Positions 26,893 through 42,286 of a stretch of 64,000 bases of DNA are shown here, piece by piece; position 1 is the first letter of the stretch, and every line of letters begins with the position of its first letter. Origin of the DNA: Lusitaniella coriacea LEGE 07157 (lineage in GTDB: Bacteria > Cyanobacteriota > Cyanobacteriia > Cyanobacteriales > Spirulinaceae); the NCBI RefSeq assembly GCF_015207425.1, contig NZ_JADEWZ010000003.1, forward strand, positions 169,342-233,341. Reading direction: 5' to 3'. The notes under the pieces were generated by a model. That model worked only from the letters and a program-made list of their open reading frames with translations, searched no databases and had not been told where the DNA came from. The position numbers were made by a program, and so were the translations under genes.

Positions 26893-27339
26893 ATGCCAGA
26901 GCAATCAAGAATGGCTGCAAGACCTGCAAAATCCGATCTAGAACACTACCTAATTGTTGAGGACGATCGCGGAAGAAAAGGTATCTCTCTCAAAGAAGCC
27001 TCTTATCGGATTGGTCGAGAGAAGAATAGCGATATCCACCTTTCTTCTCAGTTTGTTTCGCGTCGCCACGCAACGCTCAATCGGCGCGTGCGAGAGGATG
27101 GAACGTCCTACTACCAAATTGTGGATGGTGATGGAGAGGGGAGAACCAGCGTCAACGGTCTTCTGATCAATGGACGCAAGCTAGAGTCTCACAACCTCAA
27201 GCACGGCGACGAAATTGTTTTTGGTCCTCAAGTTTTTGCAATTTATCAGCTTAAGGAACGGGATCTTTTCCCCACCGTTCCACCGGACGATCCCTTCGAT
27301 ATTACCCTGATCGATCCGGGGATGATGATGGATGATTAA
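26893..27339 (+). CDS. FHA-domain protein
   Basis: About 148 residues from ATG 26893; an in-frame ATG at 26845 would add 16 residues, and neither has a good ribosome-binding site. The FHA fold is clear: YRIGREKNSDIHL, SSQFVSRRHATL and TSVNGLLINGRKL, containing the Gly-Arg, Ser-x-x-His and Asn residues that bind phosphothreonine. The tail is acidic. It is probably a phosphopeptide adaptor for a Ser/Thr kinase pathway; the partner is unknown. Confidence 0.85.
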   Translation: MPEQSRMAARPAKSDLEHYLIVEDDRGRKGISLKEASYRIGREKNSDIHLSSQFVSRRHATLNRRVREDGTSYYQIVDGDGEGRTSVNGLLINGRKLESHNLKHGDEIVFGPQVFAIYQLKERDLFPTVPPDDPFDITLIDPGMMMDD

Positions 27340-27404
27340 GACTGAATTCTCAGGGTTTTTTCAAGGTTGAATCGCGCTTCTGCGTCGGCGAACGCAGGGG
27401 TGTT

Positions 27405-27752
27405 TCATGAACTAACGCTTTCGAGCAGTTGCCATTGAGAGCTATCCGCGATCGCGCGCTGTACGACATTGAACATTTGCCGACAGTGATTATCCACCTG
27501 TAGGGGGAGTTCTTCGTTTTTAACCACGAAATTGACTCGGACTTCCTCCGGGGTTGCGGTGGTTCGATCGATTAAGGCTTCAACGGTGACTAATTTAGAA
27601 AAAGAGATGCGACCGGGGACTTCTCGTGCCATGAGATAGTCGCCAGTTTGATAAATAATTTCAAAATCACACGTTTGAAGAATATCTCCCAAAGAAGACA
27701 AAAGCTCTTCAATGGGAACTGAAAGTGTAAGCGAACAAAGATAGCGAGCCAT
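27405..27752 (-). CDS. hypothetical protein, cyanobacterial
   Basis: This 115-residue protein has mixed alpha/beta character (ARYLCSLTLSVPIEELLSSL, CDFEIIYQTGDYLMAREVPG, FSKLVTVEALID, EVRVNFVVKNEELPL). There is no signal peptide, membrane segment or known motif. The consistent reading frame and ATG support a real gene. It is convergent with the FHA gene. Function unknown. Confidence 0.6.
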   Translation of the reverse strand: MARYLCSLTLSVPIEELLSSLGDILQTCDFEIIYQTGDYLMAREVPGRISFSKLVTVEALIDRTTATPEEVRVNFVVKNEELPLQVDNHCRQMFNVVQRAIADSSQWQLLESVSS

Positions 27753-28019
27753 AGGTACAATTTGACCCTAGACGATTAGCGAAGTAGACTTTCTTATCAT
27801 ATCGAACCTGAGTATAATGCAAGTCCGGAATTGAGCATTTGCGGTAATTCCCCCATTTCCACAACAAACGGAACTGCATTGAGAACAAATCCCCTTGAGG
27901 TGGAATCAAAAGAAGGAAGATAGCAAAGAGTTTGTACTGTCATCCTAGCGGTTTTTTTCCTGTTAGAGTGTTCGGGCAATTTTTACACTCTTCCGGAGAA
28001 AATTAAACACAAAGTTGAG

Positions 28020-28694
28020 ATGGATATGGGAAGAGAGTTGACCGGACGATTTATTGTGTTTGAAGGGGTTGAAGGAGCGGGAAAAACGACTCAAATTCGC
28101 GCGATCGCGGACTGGTTACAAGCCTCTCTCCCCTCTGAGGTTCCGATTTTTGTGACTCGCGAACCGGGAGGGACGGCATTAGGGCAAGAAATCCGAAAAA
28201 TGCTTTTAGAAGAGGATTCTCCCGATATTATTGCCGAGTTACTCCTTTACGCAGCCGATCGCGCCCAACACGTTGCAGCAGTCCTCAAGCCTCACCTAGA
28301 GAAGGGTTCGATTATTTTGTGCGATCGCTATACCGATTCGACTGTGGCGTATCAAGGATACGGACGGGGAATTGATTTGAATTTAATTGCGCAACTCAAT
28401 GGCATTGCAACGGGGGGTTTAAGAAGCGATCTAACCTTCTGGTTGGATGTGAATGCTGCGGTTGGACTCGATCGCGTGCGAGAGCGCGGTGCTTTCGATC
28501 GCATCGAACAAGCGGATCTTAGTTTTCATCAAAATGTCCAACGGGGTTTTTCCCAATTGGCGAAGGCGCATCCCCAGCGAATTGTTCGCATTGATGGAAA
28601 CCGATCGCGCGATCGCGTCCAGCAAGACATTCAGGAAATTTTAACTCAGCGACTAGGATTGGAATTTCAAGAGATTGACGAACCACTAGGGTAG
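28020..28694 (+). CDS. tmk: thymidylate kinase
   Basis: This 224-residue kinase phosphorylates dTMP to dTDP. It has the P-loop FEGVEGAGKTT, the TMP-binding TREPGGTALGQEIR, LLYAADRAQHV, and DRYTDSTVAYQGYGRG. The length is slightly above the usual 205-215. Its last nine bases overlap the end of the convergent gene at 28686. Confidence 0.95.
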   Translation: MDMGRELTGRFIVFEGVEGAGKTTQIRAIADWLQASLPSEVPIFVTREPGGTALGQEIRKMLLEEDSPDIIAELLLYAADRAQHVAAVLKPHLEKGSIILCDRYTDSTVAYQGYGRGIDLNLIAQLNGIATGGLRSDLTFWLDVNAAVGLDRVRERGAFDRIEQADLSFHQNVQRGFSQLAKAHPQRIVRIDGNRSRDRVQQDIQEILTQRLGLEFQEIDEPLG

Positions 28695-29570
28695 CAGAGT
28701 CGAGCCAGAAGGACATTGAATCTCTCCCTCAGCTAAGGTCAAAGCAAGGGGAGGGGTTGTTGATGGCTCTTCAGTACGGCAAATACCCCAAACAGAATCT
28801 TCCTCGGTGGGAAGGGCAAAAACGGCTCCGGTATAGCTGGGGAGTTCGTCATTTTTCGGCGTTCCCGCGATCGAAACTTTTTCTGCGCGATCGTCTCCAG
28901 GAATGATTTCATACAGGTACTCTTCTGTCTCCATGAGCGTCGCAAACCCCAGTTCGTCAACTGATTGGGCAAATTGACCATTTTCGAGGAAATATGCCTG
29001 CTGTCCTTGGAGAAGAAGGGAAATAAATTGTACGGGAATGCTGGGAGGAGAAGAATCGCTTGCAGCTTCTAGTTCGATCACTTCAATCTCCTCTGGGGGT
29101 TGGGTGGCATCGGAAACTCGATCGAACAGCGCCGTATCTTCTCCCAAACTCTCGGGTCTGGGATCTCCGGGGGTGATGTCCAAATTCACGCGCAATTTGC
29201 CGTCTGGGGTCAATTCAAAGAGGGTTAAGGCGGTTTCGTTGGGACTGACCATGACATCGAGTTGCATGGGTTGGGTGGTTGCGTTGACCTGATAGCCCAT
29301 TTTGATGGCAATGGAAGAATCCGCTCCATCGGGTAGTAGGATGTAGAGTTGGTTATCTGGGGCAAAGATTAAGGTAACGCTTTGGTCTTCATCGGGAAAT
29401 TGCCATTCTCCCAAAAGTTCCGCGATCGCGCGCTCATTTCGATCGGTTTCAGCTTGAGCGAGGTGAGGGGTTGGCAGTGCCAGGGATTGAGTGGGGAGAA
29501 CGGCGAAACCGATTCCAACACTACTGACTAATACTAAAGAAGAGAGAGAAGCTTTAAAGATGGCGACCAT
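28686..29570 (-). CDS. secreted protein with pilin-like C-terminal domain
   Basis: The 294-residue protein has a signal peptide (hydrophobic core at about 9-30, then LALPTPHLAQA). An N-terminal beta-rich domain follows (AIAELLGEWQFPDEDQSVTLIF...), then an acidic linker (~150-175). The C-terminal domain has LLLQGQQAYFLENGQFAQSVDELGF, resembling the type IV pilin-like G/H proteins of cyanobacteria. It may be periplasmic or extracellular. It overlaps tmk by nine bases at the 3' end. Function unknown. Confidence 0.6.
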   Translation of the reverse strand: MVAIFKASLSSLVLVSSVGIGFAVLPTQSLALPTPHLAQAETDRNERAIAELLGEWQFPDEDQSVTLIFAPDNQLYILLPDGADSSIAIKMGYQVNATTQPMQLDVMVSPNETALTLFELTPDGKLRVNLDITPGDPRPESLGEDTALFDRVSDATQPPEEIEVIELEAASDSSPPSIPVQFISLLLQGQQAYFLENGQFAQSVDELGFATLMETEEYLYEIIPGDDRAEKVSIAGTPKNDELPSYTGAVFALPTEEDSVWGICRTEEPSTTPPLALTLAEGEIQCPSGSTLLP

Positions 29571-29810
29571 TTGAATTTAAGAAATTAATGAGGTGTTCTG
29601 GGATCGAGGATAGCAATTTGCCGCTCTTTTGTTCCCAATCGCTAAAAGTTGTAGCGGTCGCGCGATCGCTCGAAACCTTTCGATTTCCAAGAATAGAAAG
29701 GGGAAAAACGCACGATCTCGAAGAGATCCGCTTCGCGGCGCGCCGGAACTTTTTGACTTGGGGTTGCGTCTGCTTTTTTAGAATTCCCCTGCGTCAGGAG
29801 ACTGCCCATC

Positions 29811-30494
29811 GTGTTTGGTACAATGCCTTGGAAAACCAGTACGTCTACCGTTTTAACCCTGTCCTTGCTGGCAGGTGCAGCCGCTCCCCTGGGGCTGCCA
29901 ACTCCCGCCACAGCTCAACTTTTTCCCTCCCAGAGAAATCGCCCCCTTTACTCCGCTCAAAGCACAATTCCTAGGGGAACGACACTCCCGGTACGCTACG
30001 ACGAAGCGGAAAAAATTCTGTTGGCGAATGACGAAACAATGCCCCTCACCCTGATTGTTGCTGCCAATATCAAAGATCGGCGCGAGCGAGTTCTCATCCC
30101 CTACGGCAGCGAACTAGAAGGACAACTCCAACCCACCGGAGACGGCGCTCAATTTATTGCCCGAACTCTCATTTTTCCCGACGGACAAAGACTGCCCGTT
30201 GATGGCACTTCTCGAACCATCACCCGAACCGAAGAAATCGATCGAGGAACCGATGTTGGCTCGATTTTACAAGGCGCGGCAATTGGCGCTGCGGCATCCG
30301 CTATTTTATCGGCGATTACCGGCGATCGCTCAATTGGACTGGGCGAAGTCTTCGGTGGTGCGGGTTTGGGAGCGCTCGGCGGACTGCTCCTGGGCGGTCG
30401 CAAAGAAGCCGAACTGATCTCCATCAACCCAGAAGAAGACTTGGATGTCACCCTCAACTCAGACCTCACCCTATCCCAACGTTCGGAGTTTTAA
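29811..30494 (+). CDS. secreted glycine-zipper protein of unknown function
   Basis: The start is probably GTG 29811, which has AGGAG ten bases upstream; ATG 29823 is 22 bases from that site. The ~227-residue product has a signal peptide (VLTLSLLAGAAAPLGLPTPATA) and a beta-rich central part. A Gly/Ala-rich hydrophobic tract with glycine-zipper spacing follows (GAAIGAAASAILSAI and GGAGLGALGGLLLGG). A short acidic tail ends the protein. It is probably envelope-associated. It overlaps the converging CsoR-type gene by four bases. Confidence 0.6.
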   Translation: MFGTMPWKTSTSTVLTLSLLAGAAAPLGLPTPATAQLFPSQRNRPLYSAQSTIPRGTTLPVRYDEAEKILLANDETMPLTLIVAANIKDRRERVLIPYGSELEGQLQPTGDGAQFIARTLIFPDGQRLPVDGTSRTITRTEEIDRGTDVGSILQGAAIGAAASAILSAITGDRSIGLGEVFGGAGLGALGGLLLGGRKEAELISINPEEDLDVTLNSDLTLSQRSEF

Positions 30495-30856
30495 CGCAAA
30501 AATCGGTCGAGGGCTTCTTTGAGCGCCTGAATTTCCACCTCAATATTGCCTTCTTCCGCCGCGCGTCCAATACACTCGCTCAAATGTTCGTCTAAAATTA
30601 TCCGCGCCACGCGATCGAGTGCGCCGCGCACCGCAGCAATTTGAATCAACACTTCCGGACAAGCCCGACTTTCTGCGATCATCGTCTTGACCCCGCGAAT
30701 ATGTCCTTCAATGCGAGAAAGACGATTGATTAGCTGTCGCGCCTGTTCCTCACTATGAACGTGGGGATGCGCGCTAACTTCCTTGCCATGAGAGCGAGAA
30801 GTTCGGGTCAAATTCTGTTTTGCTTGACTTAAGGAATCGGATTTTGGCTGAGTCAT
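30491..30856 (-). CDS. CsoR/RcnR-family metal-sensing repressor, InrS-like
   Basis: This 121-residue all-helical repressor contains LINRLSRIEGHIRGVKTMI and metal ligands Cys66, His91 and Cys95. The N-terminus is His-rich, with His34 spaced exactly as the extra ligand His21 of the Synechocystis nickel sensor InrS (Cys53/His78/Cys82). A nickel-type site is therefore more likely than a plain copper CsoR. No efflux gene is adjacent, so the target lies elsewhere. Confidence 0.85.
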   Translation of the reverse strand: MTQPKSDSLSQAKQNLTRTSRSHGKEVSAHPHVHSEEQARQLINRLSRIEGHIRGVKTMIAESRACPEVLIQIAAVRGALDRVARIILDEHLSECIGRAAEEGNIEVEIQALKEALDRFLR

Positions 30857-30940
30857 TTTTTTGATAGAGTCTCAGGGATTGGGATTGCCCGTTGAGCCGT
30901 CAAAGCGCACCCATCCGGCAATCCCTAACCCACACTTTTC

Positions 30941-35071
<4,131 letters not shown>

Positions 35072-35158
35072 TGCTTGATTTGTGGTTTTCGGTGTTGGTT
35101 TTTAAGATTGCGCGTGCTGCCCTTTGGCAAATAGCGTTGAGATCGCGACGGCGGAAGT

Positions 35159-37039
35159 TTATGAGCTTACAAGGGCATCTTGAATCGTTTTGTTATAGAT
35201 AATGCGCCCGATTGTCGTGTAAATATATTGGGAAATCAACTCCCCTCCTTCGGTTTCTCGAACTTTCCGCTGTGGATATTCCTTGGTCACGGTACCATCG
35301 TCGTTTTGGGTAACTTTGAGGACTTCTTCACTGCCCTCATCCTGTTCCACAGGACCGTTATAGCGAACCCAAATATAGGCATGAAGTTCGACCTCTTCCT
35401 GTTCGTAAGCTCGTAGCGTATCTTCTAAACTGGCAAAATATCGCCCTTCCCCTTTTTTCGCGCGGGGGTTTTCTGCCGTTAGGTAATAACATCCCAAAAC
35501 CATATCCTGAGAGGGCGTAACGATTGGACGACCTGTTGCGGGGGATAGAATGTTGTGGCAAGCGAGCATCAGCAATCGAGCTTCTGCTTGGGCTTCGAGG
35601 GAGAGGGGAACGTGAACTGCCATCTGGTCGCCGTCAAAGTCGGCATTGAATGCCGGACAGACTAAGGGATGGAGTTGAATCGCTCGCCCTTCAACTAAAA
35701 TGGGTTCAAAGGCTTGAATGCCCAAACGGTGTAAGGTGGGGGCGCGGTTGAGCATGACGGGATGTCCGGCAATCACTTCTTCAAGTACGTCCCAAACGAC
35801 AACATCGTTGCGCTGAATCAACTTTTTCGCGGCTTTGATATTGTTGACCAATCCACCTTTGATTAGGCGGTGAATCACAAAGGGTTGAAAGAGTTCGATT
35901 GCCATTTCCCTGGGCAAACCGCACTGATAAATTTTCAGTTTTGGACCGACGACAATCACCGAACGTCCGGAATAGTCTACCCGTTTGCCTAAGAGGTTTT
36001 GGCGGAAGCGCCCTTGTTTTCCTTCAATAATATCGGAGAGGGATTTGAGCGGTCGGTTATTGGCTCCAACCACGGTGCGACCGCGCCGACCGTTGTCAAT
36101 CAGCGCGTCTACCGCTTCTTGCAGCATCCGCTTTTCGTTGCGGACGATGATCTCCGGTGCGAGAATTTCTTGCAAGCGAGCGAGGCGATTATTACGGTTG
36201 ATCACCCGACGATAGAGATCGTTGAGGTCGGAGGTCGCAAAGCGTCCTCCGTCTAACTGCACCATTGGACGCAGGTCGGGAGGAATGACGGGAATGACAT
36301 TCAAAACCATCCAATCCGGTCGCGCGCCCGTTGCAATAAAGTTATCGATAACCCGCAGGCGCTTGATGAGTTTGGCTCGCTTCTGCCCTTTAGCTCCTGT
36401 AATGTCTTCGCGCAGCTTTTCCGCTTCTTCTTCTAGGTTCACTTCCTCCAAGAGGCGCTGAACGGCTTCTGCTCCAATCCCCACCTCTATCCCTTGAAGT
36501 TCGGATTCCTCTGCGTAGAGCTGCTCTTCAATTTCTAGCCACTGATCTTCGGTGAGCAGTTGGCGGTAGCTGAGGTTGCTGGCATTGCCGGGATTCAAGA
36601 CGACGTAAGCGTTGAAGTAGACGATTTGTTCTACATCTCGCAGTGCCATATCGAGCAAGATGCTGAGATAGCTGGGGATGCCTTTGAGATACCAAACGTG
36701 GGTAACGGGGGCGGCGAGTTTGATGTAGCCCATGCGATGGCGGCGGACGCGAGATTCGGTCACTTCAACGCCGCAACGCTCGCAGACAATTCCCCGATGG
36801 CGCACGCGCTTGTATTTGCCGCAGTGACATTCCCAATCTTTTGCCGGTCCAAAGATTCGCTCGCAGAAAAGCCCGTCCATTTCGGGTTTTAGGGTGCGGT
36901 AGTTGATTGTTTCGGGCTTGGTGACTTCGCCGACGATTTGACCGTTGGGTAAGGTGCGTTCGCCCCAGTGACGAATCCTATCGGGAGAGGCAATACCAAT
37001 TTTGACGTAATCGAAGCGCTGTTCTGTTTGAGGTTTCAT
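35159..37039 (-). CDS. rpoC1: RNA polymerase subunit gamma (beta-prime-1)
   Basis: The 626-residue subunit is the N-terminal half of beta-prime. The zinc knuckle is [20 protein letters not shown]. The catalytic NADFDGD motif binds the active-site magnesium, and RLGIQAFEP precedes it. The length is as expected for cyanobacterial gamma. It lies between rpoB and rpoC2 with short gaps, consistent with one transcript. Confidence 0.98.
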   Translation of the reverse strand: MKPQTEQRFDYVKIGIASPDRIRHWGERTLPNGQIVGEVTKPETINYRTLKPEMDGLFCERIFGPAKDWECHCGKYKRVRHRGIVCERCGVEVTESRVRRHRMGYIKLAAPVTHVWYLKGIPSYLSILLDMALRDVEQIVYFNAYVVLNPGNASNLSYRQLLTEDQWLEIEEQLYAEESELQGIEVGIGAEAVQRLLEEVNLEEEAEKLREDITGAKGQKRAKLIKRLRVIDNFIATGARPDWMVLNVIPVIPPDLRPMVQLDGGRFATSDLNDLYRRVINRNNRLARLQEILAPEIIVRNEKRMLQEAVDALIDNGRRGRTVVGANNRPLKSLSDIIEGKQGRFRQNLLGKRVDYSGRSVIVVGPKLKIYQCGLPREMAIELFQPFVIHRLIKGGLVNNIKAAKKLIQRNDVVVWDVLEEVIAGHPVMLNRAPTLHRLGIQAFEPILVEGRAIQLHPLVCPAFNADFDGDQMAVHVPLSLEAQAEARLLMLACHNILSPATGRPIVTPSQDMVLGCYYLTAENPRAKKGEGRYFASLEDTLRAYEQEEVELHAYIWVRYNGPVEQDEGSEEVLKVTQNDDGTVTKEYPQRKVRETEGGELISQYIYTTIGRIIYNKTIQDALVSS

Positions 37040-37103
37040 CGTGTTGTCGGGTGTCTGTTGTCTGTCGTTTGTCTGGTGGATAATGGAAAATCCGCGATCG
37101 CGG

Positions 37104-40100
37104 CTACACTTCGTCTTCCTGCAAATCCTCGCTGGTCAGGGATTCATAGGTCGGTCGGCTTGGAGTGCGGCGACGCTCTGTATCGGACATCAAATCCACT
37201 TCGATATCATGACTGGTTCCGTCTTCTGCGGTTTCGACTTTATGGACAGCAATATCTAATCCCAAAGATTGCAATTCCCGCATTAGGACTTTGAAGGATT
37301 CGGGAGTTCCCGGACGGGGAATGGGTTTTCCTTTCACAATGGCGTTCAGCGCTTCATTACGCCCCTGCATATCATCAGATTTGACCGTGAGCAATTCTTG
37401 CAGGATATACGCTGCACCATAGGCTTCAAGGGCCCAAACCTCCATTTCTCCGAAGCGCTGTCCCCCTTGTTGGGCTTTCCCGCCGAGGGGTTGCTGCGTA
37501 ACTAAGGAGTAAGGACCTGTGGAGCGGGCGTGGATCTTATCATCGACCAAGTGGACGAGTTTCAACATATACGCCATGCCAACGGTCACGGACTGGTCGA
37601 AGGGTTCGCCGGTGCGCCCGTCAAAAACGGGAATTTTACCAGGTTGTTCTTTATCGAAGACCCAATTGCGACCGGCTTTTTTGCTGGCTTCTTGCAATTT
37701 CCCGTGGACGGTGAGACGAGAGGCTTCTTCCCCGTACATTTCGTCGAAGGGAGTCACTTTGAAACGAACGCCCAAATTTTCCCCCGCCCAGCCGAGGAGA
37801 CATTCAAAGACTTGACCGACGTTCATGCGGGAAGGAACCCCCAAAGGATTCAGTACGATATCGACAGGACGACCATCCGGAAGATAGGGCATATCTTCCA
37901 CGGGCAAAATTCTCGAAATAATACCTTTGTTGCCGTGGCGACCCGCCATTTTATCGCCCACCTGGATTTTGCGCTTCTGAGCGACATAAACTCGAACGAC
38001 CATATTAGCCCCAGGCGGTAATTCGTCCCCTTGTTCGCGGGTAAAGACGCGAACGTCTACAACGCGACCTTTTTCGCCGTTGGGAACGCGCAGGGAGTTA
38101 TCGCGAACGTCGCGGGCTTTTTCGCCAAAGATTGCCCGCAGGAGTTTTTCTTCTGGGGGTTGGTCGGATTCTCCTTTGGGAGTCACTTTCCCGACTAGAA
38201 TATCTCCGGCTTCTACCCAAGCACCGATGCGGATAATGCCTCGCTCGTCGAGGTGACGCAGGGAATCTTCCCCGACGTTGGGAATTTCGCGAGTGACTTC
38301 TTCTGGACCGAGTTTGGTTTGTCGGGCTTCAATTTCGTATTTTTCGATGTGAATGCTGGTGTAGACTTCATCAATCACCAGACGCTCGCTAATGAGGATG
38401 GCATCTTCGTAGTTGTAGCCTTCCCAGGGCATATAAGTCACGAGGATGTTTTGACCGAGGGCAATTTCGCCACCTTCTGTGGCAGAACCGTCGGCGAGGA
38501 CTTGACCGGGAACGACATCCTCCCCTTCGTACACGAGAGGACGTTGGTTCAAACAGGTGTCTTGGTTAGAGCGCTGATATTTTTGGATTTCATATTCGAC
38601 TTCGGTTGCTGCGGTGCTATTGGACGTTTTCGATTCTTCGGAGGTGTCTGAGGGATCTAAGCGAATGCGAATGCGGTTTGCATCCACATAACTCACTACC
38701 CCTTTGTGCCGCGACACGACTACCATTCCAGAATCTCGCGCGGCTTGGGCTTCTAGCCCCGTTCCCACTAAGGGACGTTCGGGACGCAAAAGGGGAACGG
38801 CTTGGCGCTGCATATTCGATCCCATAAGGGCGCGGTTCGCATCGTCGTGTTCCAGGAAGGGAATTAAGGAGGTTGCGACGGAGACGATTTGCACGGGAGA
38901 AACTGCCACGTAGTCCACCTGTTCGGGGCTAGTGGTGGAGAATTCTTGGCGATAGCGCACGGGAACTTGCGTGCCGAGGATATAACCATCGCTGTCGGTT
39001 GCCACATCGCCAGGAGCCACGCGCAGGTCGTCCTCTTCGCTAGCGGTGAGGTACGCTGCCGGGTGATCTCGGCGAACTCGTCCCTGTTCGACGCGGTGAT
39101 AGGGGGTTTCAATAAAACCGTATTCGTTAACGCGGGCATAGGTTGCCAAGGAACCGATGAGTCCGGCGTTGGGGCCTTCTGGCGTTTCTACCGGACAAAT
39201 ACGACCGTAGTGAGAGGGGTGAATGTCTCGCACGGCAAAACCAGCACGCTCGCGGGTTAATCCGCCAGGACCCAGGGCGGATAGACGGCGTTTATGGGTC
39301 AATTCTGCTAAGGGATTGGTTTGATCCATAAACTGGGAAAGCTGAGAGGATCCGAAGAATTCCTTAATCGCCGCTACCAGGGGTTTGGGGTTAACGAGGG
39401 ATGCTGGGGTGAGGTTATCGGCTTCGCTAACGGTCATGCGCTCTCGAATGATTCGCTCTAAGCGATTGAGTCCGACGCGCACTTGGTTTTGCAGAAGTTC
39501 GCCGACGGAACGGACGCGGCGGTTGCCCAGGTGGTCGATGTCGTCGGTATTACCCGTGTCAAATTCCAAGTTGATCAGGTAGTCGATCGCGGACAAAATA
39601 TCATTAGAGGTCAAAACCCGCACGGTGTCGGCAACGTTGAGGCGCAATTTTTTGTTGATTTTGTAGCGCCCGACTTTCCCTAGATCGTAACGTTTGTTAT
39701 CAAAGAAGCGGGATTCGAGAAGCTGTTTGCCGCCGCTGACGGTGGGGGGTTCTCCGGGGCGAAGTTTGCGATAGAGTTCCATCAGGGCTTCTTCTTCGCT
39801 GGGGTTGCCCTCTTTATCTAGGGTTTTTTGATAGTAGTCGGGGTGGCGCAGGGCATCGAGGATCTCGTTGTCGGAGAGTCCGATGGCTTTGAGCAAAACT
39901 TGCGCTGAGAGTTTGCGAGTTTTGTCGATGCGCACCCAAACTAGGTCGTTTTTGTCGGTTTCAAATTTCAGCCATGCGCCTCGGTTGGGGATTAAGGAAG
40001 CGGAGTAGGTGCGACGACCGTTTTTGTCGGTTTCGGATTTGTAATATACGCCGGGGGAGCGGACGATTTGGTTGACGATGACTCGCTCTGCGCCGTTAAT

Positions 40101-40433
40101 AATGAAGGTTCCGCGATCGGTCATTAAGGGCAGGTCGCCGATGAATACTTCCTGTTCTTTGATTTCCCCGGTTTCTTTGTTAATCAGGCGCGTGGGAACG
40201 TACATTTGTACGGCATAGCTGCTATCCCGTCGCTTGGCTTCGTCTACGTCGTATTTGGGTTGGTGTAATTTATAGTTTTCGCCAATAAAATGTAATTCTA
40301 ATTTTCCGGTGTAATCGGTGATCGGAGAGAAACTGTTCAGCTCTTCGATCAATCCTGCTTCGAGAAACCACCGAAAGCTGGAACGCTGAATTTCAATGAG
40401 GTCGGGGAGAAGGGTAAAGGTGGAATTCATCAT
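37104..40433 (-). CDS. rpoB: RNA polymerase subunit beta
   Basis: This 1109-residue subunit contains the rifampicin region ([27 protein letters not shown]), [15 protein letters not shown], the [10 protein letters not shown] motif and [19 protein letters not shown]. The length is typical of cyanobacteria. The start is ATG-ATG at 40433. It lies 113 bases downstream of tatD. Confidence 0.98.
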   Translation of the reverse strand: MMNSTFTLLPDLIEIQRSSFRWFLEAGLIEELNSFSPITDYTGKLELHFIGENYKLHQPKYDVDEAKRRDSSYAVQMYVPTRLINKETGEIKEQEVFIGDLPLMTDRGTFIINGAERVIVNQIVRSPGVYYKSETDKNGRRTYSASLIPNRGAWLKFETDKNDLVWVRIDKTRKLSAQVLLKAIGLSDNEILDALRHPDYYQKTLDKEGNPSEEEALMELYRKLRPGEPPTVSGGKQLLESRFFDNKRYDLGKVGRYKINKKLRLNVADTVRVLTSNDILSAIDYLINLEFDTGNTDDIDHLGNRRVRSVGELLQNQVRVGLNRLERIIRERMTVSEADNLTPASLVNPKPLVAAIKEFFGSSQLSQFMDQTNPLAELTHKRRLSALGPGGLTRERAGFAVRDIHPSHYGRICPVETPEGPNAGLIGSLATYARVNEYGFIETPYHRVEQGRVRRDHPAAYLTASEEDDLRVAPGDVATDSDGYILGTQVPVRYRQEFSTTSPEQVDYVAVSPVQIVSVATSLIPFLEHDDANRALMGSNMQRQAVPLLRPERPLVGTGLEAQAARDSGMVVVSRHKGVVSYVDANRIRIRLDPSDTSEESKTSNSTAATEVEYEIQKYQRSNQDTCLNQRPLVYEGEDVVPGQVLADGSATEGGEIALGQNILVTYMPWEGYNYEDAILISERLVIDEVYTSIHIEKYEIEARQTKLGPEEVTREIPNVGEDSLRHLDERGIIRIGAWVEAGDILVGKVTPKGESDQPPEEKLLRAIFGEKARDVRDNSLRVPNGEKGRVVDVRVFTREQGDELPPGANMVVRVYVAQKRKIQVGDKMAGRHGNKGIISRILPVEDMPYLPDGRPVDIVLNPLGVPSRMNVGQVFECLLGWAGENLGVRFKVTPFDEMYGEEASRLTVHGKLQEASKKAGRNWVFDKEQPGKIPVFDGRTGEPFDQSVTVGMAYMLKLVHLVDDKIHARSTGPYSLVTQQPLGGKAQQGGQRFGEMEVWALEAYGAAYILQELLTVKSDDMQGRNEALNAIVKGKPIPRPGTPESFKVLMRELQSLGLDIAVHKVETAEDGTSHDIEVDLMSDTERRRTPSRPTYESLTSEDLQEDEV

Positions 40434-40546
40434 GGGTTCTGGGGTCAGAGGTAAAGGTTCAAGTTACCGATCGCGGAATGTAGGGGAAGCTTGCATTTAA
40501 AACCAAAAGCTCGAAGGAAAATTTGTCCTGGGGATCGCATCGTGCC

Positions 40547-41332
40547 TCATCCCAAGCCAAAGAGCTTACAGGCATTTTCTGTCGTTTGGGCGGCTAAGGT
40601 TTCTAAGGATGTGCTGCGGATTTCGGCCAGTTTTTGGGCAACATGGAGAACGTATGCAGGTTCATTGCGTTTTCCTCTTACGGGTTGGGGGGCTAAGAAG
40701 GGGCAATCGGTTTCGACTAGCAGACGATCGCGCGGAACCATTGCCGCACTCTCTTGTACGGATTTGGCATTTTTAAAGGTGACAATGCCGCTAAAGCTGA
40801 TATAGAAACCTAAATCGAGAAACCATTGGGTTTCTTCTGCCGAACCGCCCCAACAGTGCATAACTCCTCTAAGAGGCGGTAATGAGTCGTCGGTCGAACT
40901 CACGTCTTGCAGGAGTTCGCGCAAAGCAGCAGCGGCATCTCGACAGTGAACGATAACGGGTTTGTTCAGTCGGCGCGCGATCGCGATTTGCTCTCGACAA
41001 ACGGTTTCTTGCAGTTCGCGATTCTCCGCTTTGTAAAAATCCAACCCCAACTCCCCAATCGCGACAACGCGCGAATCTGAGGCAGCTAGGGTGGCAATTT
41101 CTGCGGCGGTGGTTTGGGTCCACTTGTGCGCGTCCAACGGATGCAAACCCACCGCAAAGGAGAGTTCGGGAAAGCGGTTGGCAAGGGTTTGGATGTGTCT
41201 AAATTCCTGGGGTTCTACGCAGGAATGTACCAAGCGAATGACACCCGCTTCTCGCCACCGATGTTGTATGGCTTCTAAGTCCCGCGCAAAGACATCAAAG
41301 TTAATGTGGACGTGGGTATCAATTAACTGCAT
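40547..41332 (-). CDS. tatD: TatD-family metal-dependent hydrolase
   Basis: The 261-residue TIM-barrel nuclease family protein has metal-binding DTHVH at 5-9, the Glu in [17 protein letters not shown], the [15 protein letters not shown] region and [11 protein letters not shown]. TatD enzymes act as 3'-5' exonucleases or D-tyrosyl-type deacylase relatives; the exact substrate is unproven. It sits between rpsT and rpoB, as is usual in cyanobacteria. Confidence 0.93.
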   Translation of the reverse strand: MQLIDTHVHINFDVFARDLEAIQHRWREAGVIRLVHSCVEPQEFRHIQTLANRFPELSFAVGLHPLDAHKWTQTTAAEIATLAASDSRVVAIGELGLDFYKAENRELQETVCREQIAIARRLNKPVIVHCRDAAAALRELLQDVSSTDDSLPPLRGVMHCWGGSAEETQWFLDLGFYISFSGIVTFKNAKSVQESAAMVPRDRLLVETDCPFLAPQPVRGKRNEPAYVLHVAQKLAEIRSTSLETLAAQTTENACKLFGLG

Positions 41333-41531
41333 TACAATCGGCTTCTCTGCTGCTTGTTCGATCTGACCCAGTTTAAGTTCGCCAATGGGGTTACGAAGGC
41401 TGTAATCTGTTTGTTTGCATCAAGGGCAATAAAACAACAACACCCTTCTTTCCTCAAGACTGGGTTTTTCAACAGGATTGTGCGGGGGGAAATCAAAGTG
41501 AGAACTTTTACTCCCCCATTTTCTCCAAGCG

Positions 41532-41825
41532 CTAGGAAGCTGTCGTTACTTGTTGCAGCGCTTTTGCCAGACGCGCTTTTTTGCGAGCGCCATTATTAGC
41601 ATGAAGAACGTTGCGCTTAACTGCTTTGTCGATTTTGCTGTAAGTCGCTGACATGACTTGCTGAATTTGCTCCAGCGATTCGGGCGTTGGATTTGCCGCG
41701 TGAGCTTCCACCGCACCAAAATATTTTTTCATTAAGGTTCTGACTGCTGACTTATAAGCTTTGTTGCGCAGTCGGTTGCGTTCGGCAATTTGTATCCGTT
41801 TGAGTGCAGATTTGCTATTAGCCAC
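41532..41825 (-). CDS. rpsT: 30S ribosomal protein S20
   Basis: The 97-residue S20 begins at GTG 41825 ([25 protein letters not shown]). The frame stays open to 41924, but those extra residues do not fit the family. The rest is typical, with RTLMKKYF and [26 protein letters not shown]. It is the first gene of the rpoBC cluster. Confidence 0.96.
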   Translation of the reverse strand: MANSKSALKRIQIAERNRLRNKAYKSAVRTLMKKYFGAVEAHAANPTPESLEQIQQVMSATYSKIDKAVKRNVLHANNGARKKARLAKALQQVTTAS

Positions 41826-42286
41826 AGTGGTTTCTAGAAATAAGGTATGGAAGGACTTTTGGTTCTGATTTTGTTTCGACCGAGCCAAAGAAACGGAGAC
41901 TGAGTTGCCGCCTCTTCCGTGCAAGTTTCATCAGGAAGATCGAGAAAGACAACTTCGCTCTGGTATTGCGAAGAAAGTACTCCTCTCCTAAACTTGGGGG
42001 TATTGCTTCTTTGAGGGATAGCAGATCGATCGAAGCTAAAATAAAGTTTAGAGTGTATTAGTGTAGCACTTTATAAGTAAATAAGACAAAATTCACCCCC
42101 TATCATTACCGATCGACTGCAATTAATATAACATCTCCTGCCCCAAGTCGCGCGATCGCGCAAAAATCCACGTTAAGCTATAGGAGTGAGTAATTGTTCC
42201 GGGCAATTTTAATTTTTTTGAGATTGAGATTGTCTGCCAACGGTTATTCATAAATGGCACGTCGCGAGAATGGGCATTCGGACTCA
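41826..42286. other. divergent promoter region between rpsT and hisD
   Basis: 461 bases with no convincing gene. It must carry the promoters of the rpsT-rpoC2 cluster and of hisD. AT-rich stretches near 42060-42140 are candidate promoter DNA; no specific operator was recognised. Confidence 0.5.

Noticed and set aside
27797..27979. 60-codon minus-strand ORF upstream of the 27405 gene
   Set aside because: No ribosome-binding site or recognisable motif; a 48-residue version from 27943 cannot be excluded but is not supported.
41826..41924. N-terminal extension of rpsT to 41924
   Set aside because: S20 proteins start at ANSKSALKR; the additional residues are atypical and a GTG is available at 41825.
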